NCBI GenBank assembly: GCA_905221605.1
Contig: CAJNDS010002757.1
Location: forward strand, 368,001-432,000
DNA length: 64,000 nt
Reading direction: 5' to 3'
From: Symbiodinium natans
Taxonomy: Eukaryota; Sar; Dinophyceae; Suessiales; Symbiodiniaceae
Positions within the stretch are counted from its first letter, which is position 1, and every line of letters starts with the position of its first letter. Under the pieces are notes generated by a model. That model had not been told where the DNA came from. It worked only from the letters and a program-made list of their open reading frames with translations, and ran no database searches. Of the stretch, positions 44,301 through 53,407 are shown one piece after another. Made by a program: the position numbers and the translations under genes.

Positions 44301-47300
44301 CCCAATACCTGGGCTTTTTGGTTCAGGGTTTAGGGTTTAGGGTTTAGGGTTTAGGGTTTAGGGTTTAGGGTTTAGGGTTTAGGGTTTAGGGTTTAGGGTC
44401 GTTGAGGGTTCTAAGACTGGCTTTGGGGTTGAGGGTATAGGGTTGAGGGGCGTGCGTGCTTAAAGGTCTAAAGAGCGGCGTTTAAGGTTCACGGCTTGGA
44501 GTTTGGGGTCTAGGGCGTATGGCTTACGGGTTCAATGGTTTAGGTTTGGGGGTTCAGGGCTCAAGGCCTAGGGCTAAACGGCACCCTCAACCCTAAACCC
44601 TAGACCCTAAACCCTAAACCTAACCCTAAACCCCTGACAGGCTGCTCGTAGAATTCTCTGACCTTCCCGTCGGAGCCTTGGTCCGCTGCCTGGGCGCGCT
44701 GGCTAAGGGCAACCCAGATTTCCCAAACCCAAATGGTGAGTTCTCAACTCAGTAGCCCAGCAACCATATTAGAACAAGGGCACCCTTTTTGTTGGTTGGT
44801 TACTTTGTTTCTAGGGAACCAGAACACCAAACAAAAACGGAAAAGGGTGCCACTGGGCTACCACGTCAAAATGATGGCTACAACCTTAGCACCCCAAACC
44901 TAAACCCTAAACCCTAAACCCTAAACCCTCAGACGTCCTGGCCTTATAGGCCTCCGGGATCATCATCATCAAGGCCTCCGGGAGCTCGCGGTTGCAGCGC
45001 AGGATCAGCTCCAGATAGCCTTTGGTCGGGGCAGGCAGGAAATCGTTGAGGGCTTTTCGGGAATTGTGGGACTTTTGGGGTTTTTAGGGGCTCCTTTTTT
45101 TAGGCGTGCTTAGGGCTTGGGCCCTTTTGTCAAGGGGATCGGACTTCATTTAATTTAGTTCTTGGCCAACTCCTCAGACGCGATGCCTCCGATGCAAGTC
45201 AGGCTTGCGGCGAGGGGGGGAGCACACCTGCGAAGGGGACGCTCCTGGCTTCGAAAGCCTCTCTTCTAGCTGACGAATGCCGCGTGATGCCGCCATGGAC
45301 CATGGACACATCGCCCACTGCACGCGCATCAGCATCAGAACCCTACCGCTCCCGGCCGAGAAGCAGTCCATATTTCCAGAGTCAGAATTTTCTGCACGGC
45401 AAGGGGGCAGCACCTGCGAAATGGCTGTGGGTCCGAACACATCGGCATCTTGGCTGAATTCCAACACACGGTGAAAATCAAAAGTCATGGCATCGTCCCA
45501 GCTACAGTATTTCACGCTGTTGAAGTAACCTCCAACTGACATGCGTCTGTGACGCCTCCCGCATGCGATAGCCGAAGTTGGGATGCTCGAAAGATCCCGA
45601 TCTCGCGTGGGTCCAGTTGTAGTTGCCCTGCACACTTTTTTTCAGGCCATGTACTCGCAAAGTTTTGGCAGAGTGGAACGAACGTTCAGGGCATGTGCAA
45701 AGCACCCCATGCCCGCGAGAGCGTGCAATGCCGGGATTGCATGCTGGATTCCTGGATGGTGTTGATTTCGCCATTGTGACCCAAGTAGCCTCGTGCGACA
45801 GCGGAAATGGATAAACGGCAAATCCATACGGTCTTTCAACTAGCCTAGCGCGGAACCCATCAATAACCTGCAAGGCAGGCTTTTTCTGTTTAGACTTAGA
45901 GTTTAACGATCAATGTCCAGGGTTTAAGGTTAGGGGTTTGGGGTTCGACTCTCAAACTGGCAACAAACGGGCGAGGCTCTTGGTAGCAAGTCCAGGTGGG
46001 AAGGGACCCAGTGCTCAAAACAGAATACACGATTTCAACTACTGCTGCACCTGACTATTCTTCAACTACTTTGCATGGCACCAAGCGGAGGCCTTCTCAA
46101 ATTATCTACACAAGCACCCAATACAAACCACCCCCCACCCCCCCCGCCCCCAAGCACTCCGCATGCTGCCACTAACAGCAGCCTTTGTCTCATGGCACGC
46201 GCTCCGGGTCGGTGGCCTGAAATTCTGAGGCCTGAAAGCTCCGTAGCTTGGTGGACAAGCGGTTGATCTCCGCCGCATAGCAGTCCTCAAGCCTTTGAAG
46301 GCGCTCCAGGGTCTGCTCCAAGGCTCGGCCACTTTCAGTCGGGGTGGTTTCAAGGGTGCCCCTTGCGGCCTGGATTTCGGCCTCCCTTTGAAGCTGCAGC
46401 TGGCGCTGTGCGGAGAGAAGGTCCTCGAGCTGGCTCTTGCTCTTCATCGCCTCATCGCGCTGCCGCTGCCCATCTGCCAGGTGGTTGCGGGCCTGCTCCA
46501 AGTCGTGCTGCTGAGTCTGCACCTCCGCTCGCAAAGACTCCGCCTGTGCCGCCACAGCAGCGGCGCCCAGAACTGCCTCGTTGATGGCCGATTGCTGGGA
46601 GCTGGCAGCCAAACGCAGCCGTGAACTCTCTGCCCGGAGCTCCTGGGCTGCAAACTCCTGCATCTCGAGGACTTGCGTGGCATCTCTCATCTTGGCCCGC
46701 AGCACTGCGAGCTCCGAATCTCCACCTTGGAGCTGATTTCTGACCGTGTCCTCAGCATGGAGCAGCGCCTCCAGCGACTGCTTGAGACCGTTCACTTCTT
46801 CAAAGGAGCTCGCGACCTGGTTCGACATTTCAGACACCGCTGCTTCCTTTCGCTGGCGCTCATCGATGGCCTCCTGGTACGTACGCAACACTGTGTCCCG
46901 CATATGCTCATGTCCACGTAACTCCTGCAGCAGGGGCAGCTTGTGCATGTCTTGTTCCTCCAGAGCACGAGACAAGTGATCGCGGTGGCTCTTCGCACGC
47001 TGCAGCTGCTCGTGGAGAAGCTGGTTTTCGGCAGTCATGTGCATCAAGTCATCCAGAGCCAACGTCACTTCATGCATCCGTTCGGAAAGTTCACTCTGAG
47101 CAGTCTGCACCTCGGCTTCCACTGCTCGGATCGCCTCGCTCGTGGAGGCTGCGGTTTTCGTTGAATCCACAAGCTCACCATGTTGGCAATCACGCCGATG
47201 GCGTAGTCTGTCTAATGTCCACTGCACTTCCCCACGCTGGGCACGGACCCGGGCAGCCTCCGAGCGCAAGGGTCGTAGCTTCTCGTCGGCGTTGTCGCTG

Positions 47301-50300
47301 ATCTGCACCAGCTCCGCTTGGTCTGCCTCCAACCCAGAAATCGTGCCGTGCAGACGGCTGGACTCTTCCTCCAGTTCCTGCAGGCGCATCCGGACTGAGC
47401 TTGGCCCTCGCGCCGTAGCCGCCGAGCGCCCCACTTCCCCAGCAATCTCCGCCAAGCACTCAGCGAGCTCTGCCTTGTATGCCTGGCGTTGTTCCCTCAG
47501 TGCTGCCCACTGTCTCTGGCGCGAGGCCACACCAGCCTCGAGCTCCCGCAGCGCTTCTCCTGTGCTGGCCGCCCCATGGCGCACATCCTGGAGCTGATCA
47601 CGCAGCCCTGCTGCAGTCGCCTCTGCAGCTTCTGCCTCACGTCGTGCTTCGGTCACACTGGCCTGGCTCTCAGACTCCTCCATGATCACCTCGCGGAGCG
47701 CAGCCTGCCGTTGCCCGAGCTCCGCCTGAAGGACCGCAAGCTGTGCCGCGGCCTCCGAGGTTGCTGCCTTGTGGCCTCGAGCTGTTGATGCCACGCTCCT
47801 CATCTCAACCTGTAGGTGGTGGATGCTCGCTTCCTCAGCCTGACACCGGCCTCGGACATCCTCCAGTTCCTGCGTGGCGTGCCCCAAAGAAGAAGAAAGC
47901 TCACGGCGGCTGCGCTGTGCTTCCACAAGCTCCGCCTGCTCTGCGGCCAACTGCCGGCCAAGCACTGCAGATGCAGAGGAAATGGCCTCCTCCTTGCGAC
48001 GGGTCTCTATACGCTTGGCCTCTGCCTCAGATGCGCCTGTGCGTGCCGACTGCAATTCCCTCGACAGGCGGAGCTGTGCTTCCTGGCGAACCTGCGCAGC
48101 TGAGCGCCGCGATGCCTCCACAAGCCGCGCGGCAGCCACCTCCTCAGAAGCTGCGAGGCGATGGCTAGTGGCCGTCTCCAGGGAAACCTGTAGGTGGTGA
48201 ATACTCGCTTCCTCAGCCTGACACCGGCCTCGGACATCCTCCAGTTCCTGCGTGGCGTGCCCCAAAGAAGAAGAAAGCTCACGGCGGCTGCGCTGTGCTT
48301 CCACAAGCTCCGCCTGCTCTGCGGCCAACTGCCGGCCAAGCACCGCAGATGCGGAGGAAATGGCCTCCTCCTTGCGACGGGTCTCTAGGCGCTTGGCATC
48401 CGCCTCAGCTGCCCCTGTGCGCGCCGCGTGCAATTCCCTCGACAGGCGGAGCTGTGCCTCCTGGCGAGCCTGCGCAGCGGAGCGCCGCGATGCCTCCACA
48501 TGCCGCGCCGCAGCCACCTCCTCAGAAGCTGCGAGGCGATGGCTGGCGGCCGTCTCCAGGGAAACCTCAATGCCTTCGCGCAGCTTGGCCAATGCCTCGT
48601 TCAGGGAGGACTCCTCAGACTGGAACTGGAAAGTTGTCTTCCGCACCTCCTCCAGCTCAGCAGAGGTTGGATCTGCACCGCGGAGTTCCAGCCGACTCGT
48701 CGCCTCTTTGGCAACATCCAGCTCTTGCTGCGCATGCTGCAACAGGCCTCGGTGCTGCGCTGCCAGGGTCTCAGCCGCGCTGGCCTCTGCGCTTATGCGC
48801 AGCCCTCGCTGCCTCAGTGCCGTGCACTCCGCATCGAGGTCTGCCGATTCCGCAGCCAAACGAGCCTCCTCATCTCGTAGCGCTTTGACCTCATCAGTCA
48901 CATCTTCAGGGTTTTCCGAAGGCCATTCTCGCTCGGCCGCGCGTGCTTGGGCCTTGCTGAGCTCCTCCACAGCAGACTCTTCTTTGGCCTCGGCAGCTCT
49001 CAGCGAATGCACCTCGTCTGCAATGCGGCGCCGGGTCTCCCCGAGCTGCTCAGTGAGAAAGGCCACGTGGCTCGCAAGGGCAGGGGCCTCAGCGCGCAGC
49101 CCTCCGTCAATGCAGCCGACGTCAACTTGTCTCGTCCGTGCGCCGGGCGCAGAAGGCGGAGGACCTCGCATGACAATGGTCCGAGACTTTGCGCCGCGTT
49201 CCTCTTTCGCGGCCGAAGCCTTCCGCTCTGCCATTCGGGTGCGCAGCCGGTCCACACAAGCCAGAAGTTCCTGACCGTGGTTTTCCTGCAGGTGCTGCAG
49301 CCCGCGCAACCTCCGCAGCTCGCGCTCGCTGGAAGCCTGCCGGACAGCCCACTGCTGCCGCCGAGCAGTCATCTCCGTGCTTTCTTTCAGCACTCGCCTG
49401 TGAAGCTCCACGTTCTCGCGCAGGAGTTTCGCCTGATCCTTCTGCAACGCATCCAACTCTGCAGCCACCTCCTCACTTTGGCGGTCATGCCCTTTAGCGT
49501 CGCGCTCGAGGAGGCGGTACGAGTCAGCGGATTTCAGCAGATCTTCAAGCAACCTCTCAACGAGGGCCAGCGAAACCTGTCCAAGAGGCTGCGTGTAATT
49601 CAGGCGGTTCAGCTTTGAGCGGACATCCTGAAAGCGAGCAGTGTCGGGCGGTGGGCCGGCCATGCTCCCAGTACTTAAGTGTCTCAAGTGTGCAGGCTTG
49701 TGCACAATGACCTTCAGCTGGCCAGTAGAGAACCAAACTGCTTGCTGCAAGAGGGTTCTGGAGGAATTTCAACAGAGCTTGGTAGGATTCATGTAGGAGT
49801 CTGAGGGAAGTTTGGGTTTGCTGCCTCCTGCCGGATGTTTACAGCACTGCTTTGAGCTGTAAACAGACTCTGTGAGGTTCAGGCCTCTAGCGCTACTGGC
49901 GGCCCAGCCTCTGCCTCTCCTGGAACACTTAGGGTTTCAGGGTTTAGGGTTTAGGGTTTGGGGTTTAGGGTTTAGGGTTTAGGGCTTACTGGGTCTCGAA
50001 GGCTGAAGCTCAATTTGGCCACGGCGCGGAATGGCTGTGCCAATGGCCACCGGGGCATTGTGTTGGTGCTGAACCGTCGGTGCCTTCAGTTCGTTTTTTC
50101 TGTCCGGGCCCTCTCTAACTCTTGGCGAACGACGCAGTCAACAAGGTTCGATACCCATTGCAGAAAGTGCACCAGAGCGCATACTGAACCTTGTACCGTG
50201 GATCGCGCAGGTCCTCGTGGGACAGCGCATTCGGCACCCTAAACCCTAAACCCTAAAGCTTCAGCAAAGAGGGACTCCATGCAACTGCCCTCCACGTCCT

Positions 50301-53300
50301 TGTAGTAGCGCACGATGGCCGACGACTTTAGCATGCCCTGAGCAGCCCTACGTCCTCCCTCAACCCGAGGGGTTACCCCGAGGGGTTTATGAGTTTCATT
50401 CAGGGTTGTAGGGTTCTTACAAGAATCTTAGAGGGTTCTTGCAGGTCATGCAATATGGGTTTCTGTTGTGAAGGTTAAGGCTCTTGGGGCCTGCCTCCCC
50501 CTGCTTGCGGACCCCGCCTTGTACACGATGGTCTTCGGGGACAGCGAGGCGACGTAGAGGGCCTCATAGGACAGCGTATCCTCCACGCGCTTGCGCGCGA
50601 TGTACCTGGGAGACTGACTTGGGGCTGCCAGTTCTTCAGGGTTCCCTTGTGAGGTTTTGGGGGCTCTGGTGTTCCAGCCCCCAGATCCACTGGCTGATTC
50701 GAAGACTACTGCGTCTCTAATCTTACTAATCACAATACTTACTGTTACGTGTAAGACTCCTTTGAGAGTGGTGTGACTCTTCTTATTCTGATTTTACTGT
50801 GCCGCGGCGCAGAAGGCTCTCCATCTCCGCATCCCGTGCCGTCGGATGGGACACAAAGATTTGCTCCTGCACACGAGATTTGGTGTTTCTGTTATTTCAT
50901 TTCCTGAACAGTGTTCATGGCATGCCGTCCGATTGAAAAGCCTCCGTGTTTTCACGTTTAGGGTTTAGGGTTTAGGGTTTAGGGTCTGGGTAGGGCCCTA
51001 AACCCCATAAGGAACTTCCTAGAAAGCCTCAATAAACCCCGCAGACCCCTCTGCCGATACCTTTCAAAACCCTAAGAAGACACCTTAAACACCCTAAGCA
51101 ACCCTTCTTTGAATCCAGACTCGCACAAGCTACCTTAAACCCGAAACCCTAAAACCCCTGGAAGCCCCAAACCCTAAACCCTAAACCCTAAACCCTAACC
51201 CCTAACCCTAAACCCTACACCCTAAACCTGAAGTTACAACCCTCAGGTCACACCAAACCCTGCGGTCCATCCAGGGCTCCGTCTGTGCCGAGCGCTCTCC
51301 TGGGCCCCGCAGGGGTTTTTGAAGGGTTTGTCTTTTTGTTGGGGCTTAGTAGGGTTTTATCGGTTTTTGAGGGGTTTGTCTTTTTGGGGCTTGGTAGGGT
51401 TTTATCATTAGAGGTTTAGAGGGTTTAGAGGGCTTTTCGGGGCTTGGTAGGGTTTATCATGAGAGGTTTAGAGGGTTTAGAGGGTTTAGAGGCTGGGCTT
51501 TGTCGGGTCGGATTACAGGGGTTGTAGGGGTTTATTTGGTTTCAGGGTCCTGGTTGTAGCAGTGTTTCATAGGGTTTGGGACACTTGGCTTCTCCCATTT
51601 GGGGGGGCTGTCTTTGTTTAGGGTTTAGGGGTTTAAGGTACTTGAAACTTCCAGCACCCTCTATAGACACTGACTTCGGAACATCGAATCTGGGGTTCTC
51701 AAGGCATGGCAGCCGATAAGGGCAGTTTAGGGTTTAGGGTACAGGGTTAAGGGTTAAGGGGGTAGGGGTTTAGGGGTTTTAGGGGTTTAGCTCGGAGAAT
51801 CAAACTGGTACTAGGCCATCACCCAAAGATGATAAATCAGGCCTTACCTACAACGACCTTCCCAAAAGACTTCAGAGCACATGGCAGAACGGCCTCTTGC
51901 AATTGGTTCTGGCCAGGCTTTAGGGTGCTAGGCTTCGGGTTTCTTGTCGCCTTTTAGCTGGGCTTGGGGCTGACATGCTGCCTGAGCCACCGAGCACAGT
52001 CGCATCGACGGGAACAATCCGGTAGCCGAGGATCTCAAAGCCCTCCTGAGAAGGAGTGCCTAACTTCCCCAGCTACTGGCTGGCTGGCGCCAAGAGTCAC
52101 CCTCTAGCTCCTGCAAAAGAGAGCTTTCCAGCTTCATCTTCGCGTCGATGCGGAGATCTGCCTCCTTTTTGAAAATTGCAGGCACGGGGGTTTGCAGGAG
52201 TGCTCCAGCTCGCGACTCGTCAGAGCCCCCCCCGAAAGCAACTTTCAACCCTCAAGGCTTAGCACATCTTAGCACCACCCTCTTGAGAAGAACGGACCTT
52301 GAAGCTGCCGGCACACATGCCACTTCCATTCAGGAAGCTTCAGCTTCATCCCGCGATCGCACACAAAACACCTATGCACCCGAGTCATCGTGAGGAAGCG
52401 CACGGCAAGTGTATGACCAGAGCGACCCTACACCCATTTCATTTCCCCCAAAGGACACCACAATGGGCACGTGATCCTAAACCGAACAGCCCTCACCAAA
52501 AAGACCATCGAAGGTCTGGGAGGTCTAAGGGACGGTTTAGGGTTGAGGGGCCTTTGCTGGTTTCGGGGATTGATTTTTGCCTCCCGAGCCTTGGAGAGGA
52601 AGAGCATCCCCACCGCACACGTGCCGGAGTCTTCCGGGAGGTTCACGTCGCTGGCGAAGAGCTCCCATCTGGGCTTAAGGCTCTTTGGTCAAGAGTCTTG
52701 ACTCCAAAGGCTCCCCTTCACACCCGGAAACCTACAGACCTCTTTTGGGGTCTTGAGGGAGGTTGGCCCGAAAAGCCTCAGGTCCGTTGTCCCCTCCTGA
52801 CGACGTCCCCCCTCCCTGATTCCCATGATGAAGGGTTTAGGTTAGGCAGGACAACTGAGGGTTCATCTAAGCTCTTTGCTCTTGCCAATGGGAGATCCTG
52901 GTGAAGCAGGAGCCTCCCCTGCTTCGACACCGTCTGAGCTTCTGACGGTATCTGCGTCATGACCCCAGCCCCATCGCCACTATCATCGCCACCGCAGATC
53001 CTGCAGACAGTGAGCAGAGATCCCACACCCTAAGGGTATAGACCAGCTGCCTGGCTGGCCCAGTTTAACCACGGAAGATGGACAACACAAACAGCACAGC
53101 AGGAGTCAGCTGATAAGGGGACGCCAAGCAAGCGGGATACTAGGCCAGACAAGCGGCGAGATGTTGCCTTAGTGGCATTGGTACATATCGGTACCAAACT
53201 CAAGCTGCTGACTCGGGGGGGAGTTTTCTGCGTAGTCACAAACACCAATGTGGAGGAGCCAGCAGGAGCTCCTCTCATCTACCGCGAGTTCTCGATGTAC

Positions 53301-53407
53301 AATGCATCCCAAACAGTCTGCAAATGCTCCGTGGCTGACCAGCTGCTGTCCATTCCCCCGCTGCACGCCCCACGGTGCTCCATGCAGGAGAGCGCACGCA
53401 GCGCGAC
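29841..53407 (-). CDS. GOGAT: Glutamate synthase (GOGAT) large subunit, 44 exons located, 5' end missing
   Basis: The enzyme makes two glutamates from glutamine and 2-oxoglutarate; the large subunit carries a glutaminase domain, a central domain, an FMN/3Fe-4S synthase domain and a GXGXG domain. Exons for all four are found in order on the minus strand, and most junctions restore frame and conserved sequence exactly. After the last exon located (29,841-29,907) only 1.8 kb remain before the next gene, too little for the NADPH-type small-subunit domain. I therefore infer a ferredoxin-type, probably plastid-targeted enzyme, without seeing a transit peptide. The N-terminal catalytic Cys exon and the last few codons were not found. 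Introns hold telomere-like arrays, microsatellites, inverted-repeat elements and, in one case, a whole CEP135-like gene. Of 37 donors read, about 18 are GC, 10 GT and 9 GA. A few linker exons (near 42.7, 41.6, 41.4, 38.85 and 34.7 kb) have uncertain edges, and two or three short exons are probably missed. Confidence 0.95.
32727..32886 (+). repeat. TTTAGGG array in a GOGAT intron
   Basis: More than 20 TTTAGGG units with a few TTCAGGG variants, in the intron between exons ending at 33,121 and starting at 32,340. Confidence 0.98.
33949..34070 (-). repeat. CCCTAAA array in a GOGAT intron
   Basis: About 17 perfect units starting 15 bp from the exon 34,136-34,085. The orientation is opposite to that at 32,727-32,886 in the same gene. 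Smaller arrays lie at 33,614-33,668 and 34,196-34,300. Confidence 0.98.
36351..36462 (-). mobile_element. Introner-like 112-bp GOGAT intron with terminal inverted repeats
   Basis: Exon ends CTCATTG; the intron runs GCCACTCGG...CTACCTAG; the next exon opens GCTATGGAG. Joining gives CLIGYGASAV with no frame loss. Near the two ends lie ATGCCCAGTAAACC and GGTTGCTGGGCTAC, an imperfect inverted repeat. On the plus strand 36,355-36,370 is identical over 16 bases to 44,752-44,767, which starts another inverted-repeat element. Confidence 0.7.
36463..44689 (-). CDS. GOGAT exons 16-31: end of glutaminase and central domain
   Basis: Exons in gene order: 44689-44639, 44286-44238, 43776-43724, 43156-43100, about 42780-42714, about 41688-41640, about 41428-41385, 41327-41277, 40739-40674, 39440-39390, about 38892-38845, 37982-37910, 37501-37430, 36834-36723, 36537-36463. 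Landmarks: [106 protein letters not shown] and HHFACLIG, all in family order. The stretch from 42.7 to 41.4 kb is the weakest: the three small exons there fit by position and partial similarity only, and an exon between 40.67 and 39.44 kb (expected to carry a PLA-V-LS motif) was not located. Confidence 0.85.
37525..38096. repeat. Telomere-type arrays flanking a 73-bp GOGAT exon
   Basis: TTTAGGG at 37,535-37,625, CCCTAAA at 37,846-37,878 and TTTAGGG at 38,008-38,092, on both sides of the exon 37,982-37,910. Confidence 0.95.
38309..38370. repeat. (CT)n microsatellite in a GOGAT intron
   Basis: Almost pure CT dinucleotides. Similar (GA)n or (CT)n tracts occur at 4,480-4,525, 29,261-29,292, 32,033-32,070 and 60,058-60,087. 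Confidence 0.95.
40434..40615. repeat. (GTATAT)n-type microsatellite in a GOGAT intron
   Basis: GTATAT, GTATCT and GTATGT units over about 180 bp, then (TA)n, ending about 60 bp from the exon 40,739-40,674. Confidence 0.95.
44096..44400. repeat. Telomere-type arrays on both sides of GOGAT exon 44,286-44,238
   Basis: CCCTAAA at 44,096-44,215 and TTTAGGG at 44,325-44,398. Reading outward from the exon, both sides appear as the same strand sequence inverted, so the exon sits between opposed arrays. Confidence 0.97.
44752..44861. mobile_element. 110-bp inverted-repeat (MITE/introner-like) element inside a GOGAT intron
   Basis: The left arm starts GTAGCCCAGCAACCAT and contains GGCACCCTTTT. The right arm is AAAAGGGTGCCACTGGGCTAC, whose reverse complement repeats GTAGCCCAG and GGCACCCTTTT without the spacer. 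It lies in the intron between exons ending at 44,943 and starting at 44,689, and shares its first 16 bases with the 112-bp intron at 36,351-36,462. Confidence 0.7.
44943..53407 (-). CDS. GOGAT exons 1-15: glutaminase (GATase type 2) domain
   Basis: Exons in gene order: 53407-53367, 53000-52947, 52668-52581, 52164-52105, 52045-51991, 51299-51268, 50866-50798, 50613-50518, 50337-50293, 50213-50173, 50083-50028, [4.2-kb intron with nested gene], 45789-45752, 45627-45556, 45413-45365, 45019-44943. Landmarks seen, in order: [101 protein letters not shown] and MMMIPEAY. These follow the order of GOGAT glutaminase domains. Exons are 32-96 nt. The three junctions at 52164/52105, 50337/50293 and 45627/45556 are less certain than the rest because more than one donor would keep the frame. 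Confidence 0.9.
46190..49663 (-). CDS. CEP135: CEP135/Bld10-like centriolar coiled-coil protein, intronless, nested in a GOGAT intron
   Basis: CEP135/Bld10 links the cartwheel spokes to the triplet microtubules in centrioles and basal bodies. The ORF is open from 49,750; I prefer the Met at 49,663 because the conserved region starts a few residues after it, giving about 1,157 residues, close to human CEP135 (about 1,140). Just after the start comes [19 protein letters not shown] then [17 protein letters not shown], which follows the CEP135/TSGA10 N-terminal signature (LRxRLxxLGYxxPL...LPLVExLFxDLV). Next is a conserved [12 protein letters not shown] helix. The rest is almost pure coiled coil rich in Ala, Glu, Arg and Gln. 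A 126-residue block is tandemly duplicated (48,566-48,189 and 48,188-47,811). It lies entirely within the GOGAT intron 50,027-45,790 on the same strand, with about 360 bp before and 400 bp after it. Lack of introns in a genome of micro-exons suggests a retroposed gene; no spliced-leader relic or poly-A tract is visible beside it. Confidence 0.82.
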   Translation of the reverse strand: MAGPPPDTARFQDVRSKLNRLNYTQPLGQVSLALVERLLEDLLKSADSYRLLERDAKGHDRQSEEVAAELDALQKDQAKLLRENVELHRRVLKESTEMTARRQQWAVRQASSERELRRLRGLQHLQENHGQELLACVDRLRTRMAERKASAAKEERGAKSRTIVMRGPPPSAPGARTRQVDVGCIDGGLRAEAPALASHVAFLTEQLGETRRRIADEVHSLRAAEAKEESAVEELSKAQARAAEREWPSENPEDVTDEVKALRDEEARLAAESADLDAECTALRQRGLRISAEASAAETLAAQHRGLLQHAQQELDVAKEATSRLELRGADPTSAELEEVRKTTFQFQSEESSLNEALAKLREGIEVSLETAASHRLAASEEVAAARHVEASRRSAAQARQEAQLRLSRELHAARTGAAEADAKRLETRRKEEAISSASAVLGRQLAAEQAELVEAQRSRRELSSSLGHATQELEDVRGRCQAEEASIHHLQVSLETATSHRLAASEEVAAARLVEASRRSAAQVRQEAQLRLSRELQSARTGASEAEAKRIETRRKEEAISSASAVLGRQLAAEQAELVEAQRSRRELSSSLGHATQELEDVRGRCQAEEASIHHLQVEMRSVASTARGHKAATSEAAAQLAVLQAELGQRQAALREVIMEESESQASVTEARREAEAAEATAAGLRDQLQDVRHGAASTGEALRELEAGVASRQRQWAALREQRQAYKAELAECLAEIAGEVGRSAATARGPSSVRMRLQELEEESSRLHGTISGLEADQAELVQISDNADEKLRPLRSEAARVRAQRGEVQWTLDRLRHRRDCQHGELVDSTKTAASTSEAIRAVEAEVQTAQSELSERMHEVTLALDDLMHMTAENQLLHEQLQRAKSHRDHLSRALEEQDMHKLPLLQELRGHEHMRDTVLRTYQEAIDERQRKEAAVSEMSNQVASSFEEVNGLKQSLEALLHAEDTVRNQLQGGDSELAVLRAKMRDATQVLEMQEFAAQELRAESSRLRLAASSQQSAINEAVLGAAAVAAQAESLRAEVQTQQHDLEQARNHLADGQRQRDEAMKSKSQLEDLLSAQRQLQLQREAEIQAARGTLETTPTESGRALEQTLERLQRLEDCYAAEINRLSTKLRSFQASEFQATDPERVP
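47811..48566 (-). repeat. 378-bp tandem duplication inside the CEP135-like ORF (two copies)
   Basis: Positions 47,811-48,188 and 48,189-48,566 are near-identical copies, in frame (126 codons each). Differences are scattered single bases, some silent. Both copies encode the same coiled-coil stretch with landmarks [15 protein letters not shown] (or [12 protein letters not shown]), [17 protein letters not shown] and [16 protein letters not shown]. The high identity points to a recent unequal exchange or replication slippage that lengthened the rod without breaking the frame. Confidence 0.95.

Larger units (their letters stand above)
45790..50027 (-). other. 4,238-bp GOGAT intron hosting the CEP135-like gene
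   Basis: Exon 11 ends ...CCA TTC C at 50,028 and the intron opens with GC. The intron closes with ...CACGAG and exon 12 opens GC TAC TTG GGT CAC AAT GGC at 45,789. Joining gives [14 protein letters not shown], the expected GOGAT sequence, with the Arg codon split 1+2. The intron holds a TTTAGGG array at about 49,928-49,985 and the nested ORF. Confidence 0.9.

Noticed and set aside
48252..49274. 340-codon plus-strand ORF
   Set aside because: Antisense shadow of the CEP135-like coding sequence, low complexity in Ser/Ala/Arg.
52060..52248. Minus-strand stretch AGALLQTPV resembling the GOGAT GDGAG(I/L)LLQ motif
   Set aside because: The true motif ([12 protein letters not shown]) is in the exon 53,000-52,947; this stretch precedes the AG acceptor of exon 52,164 and is intronic.
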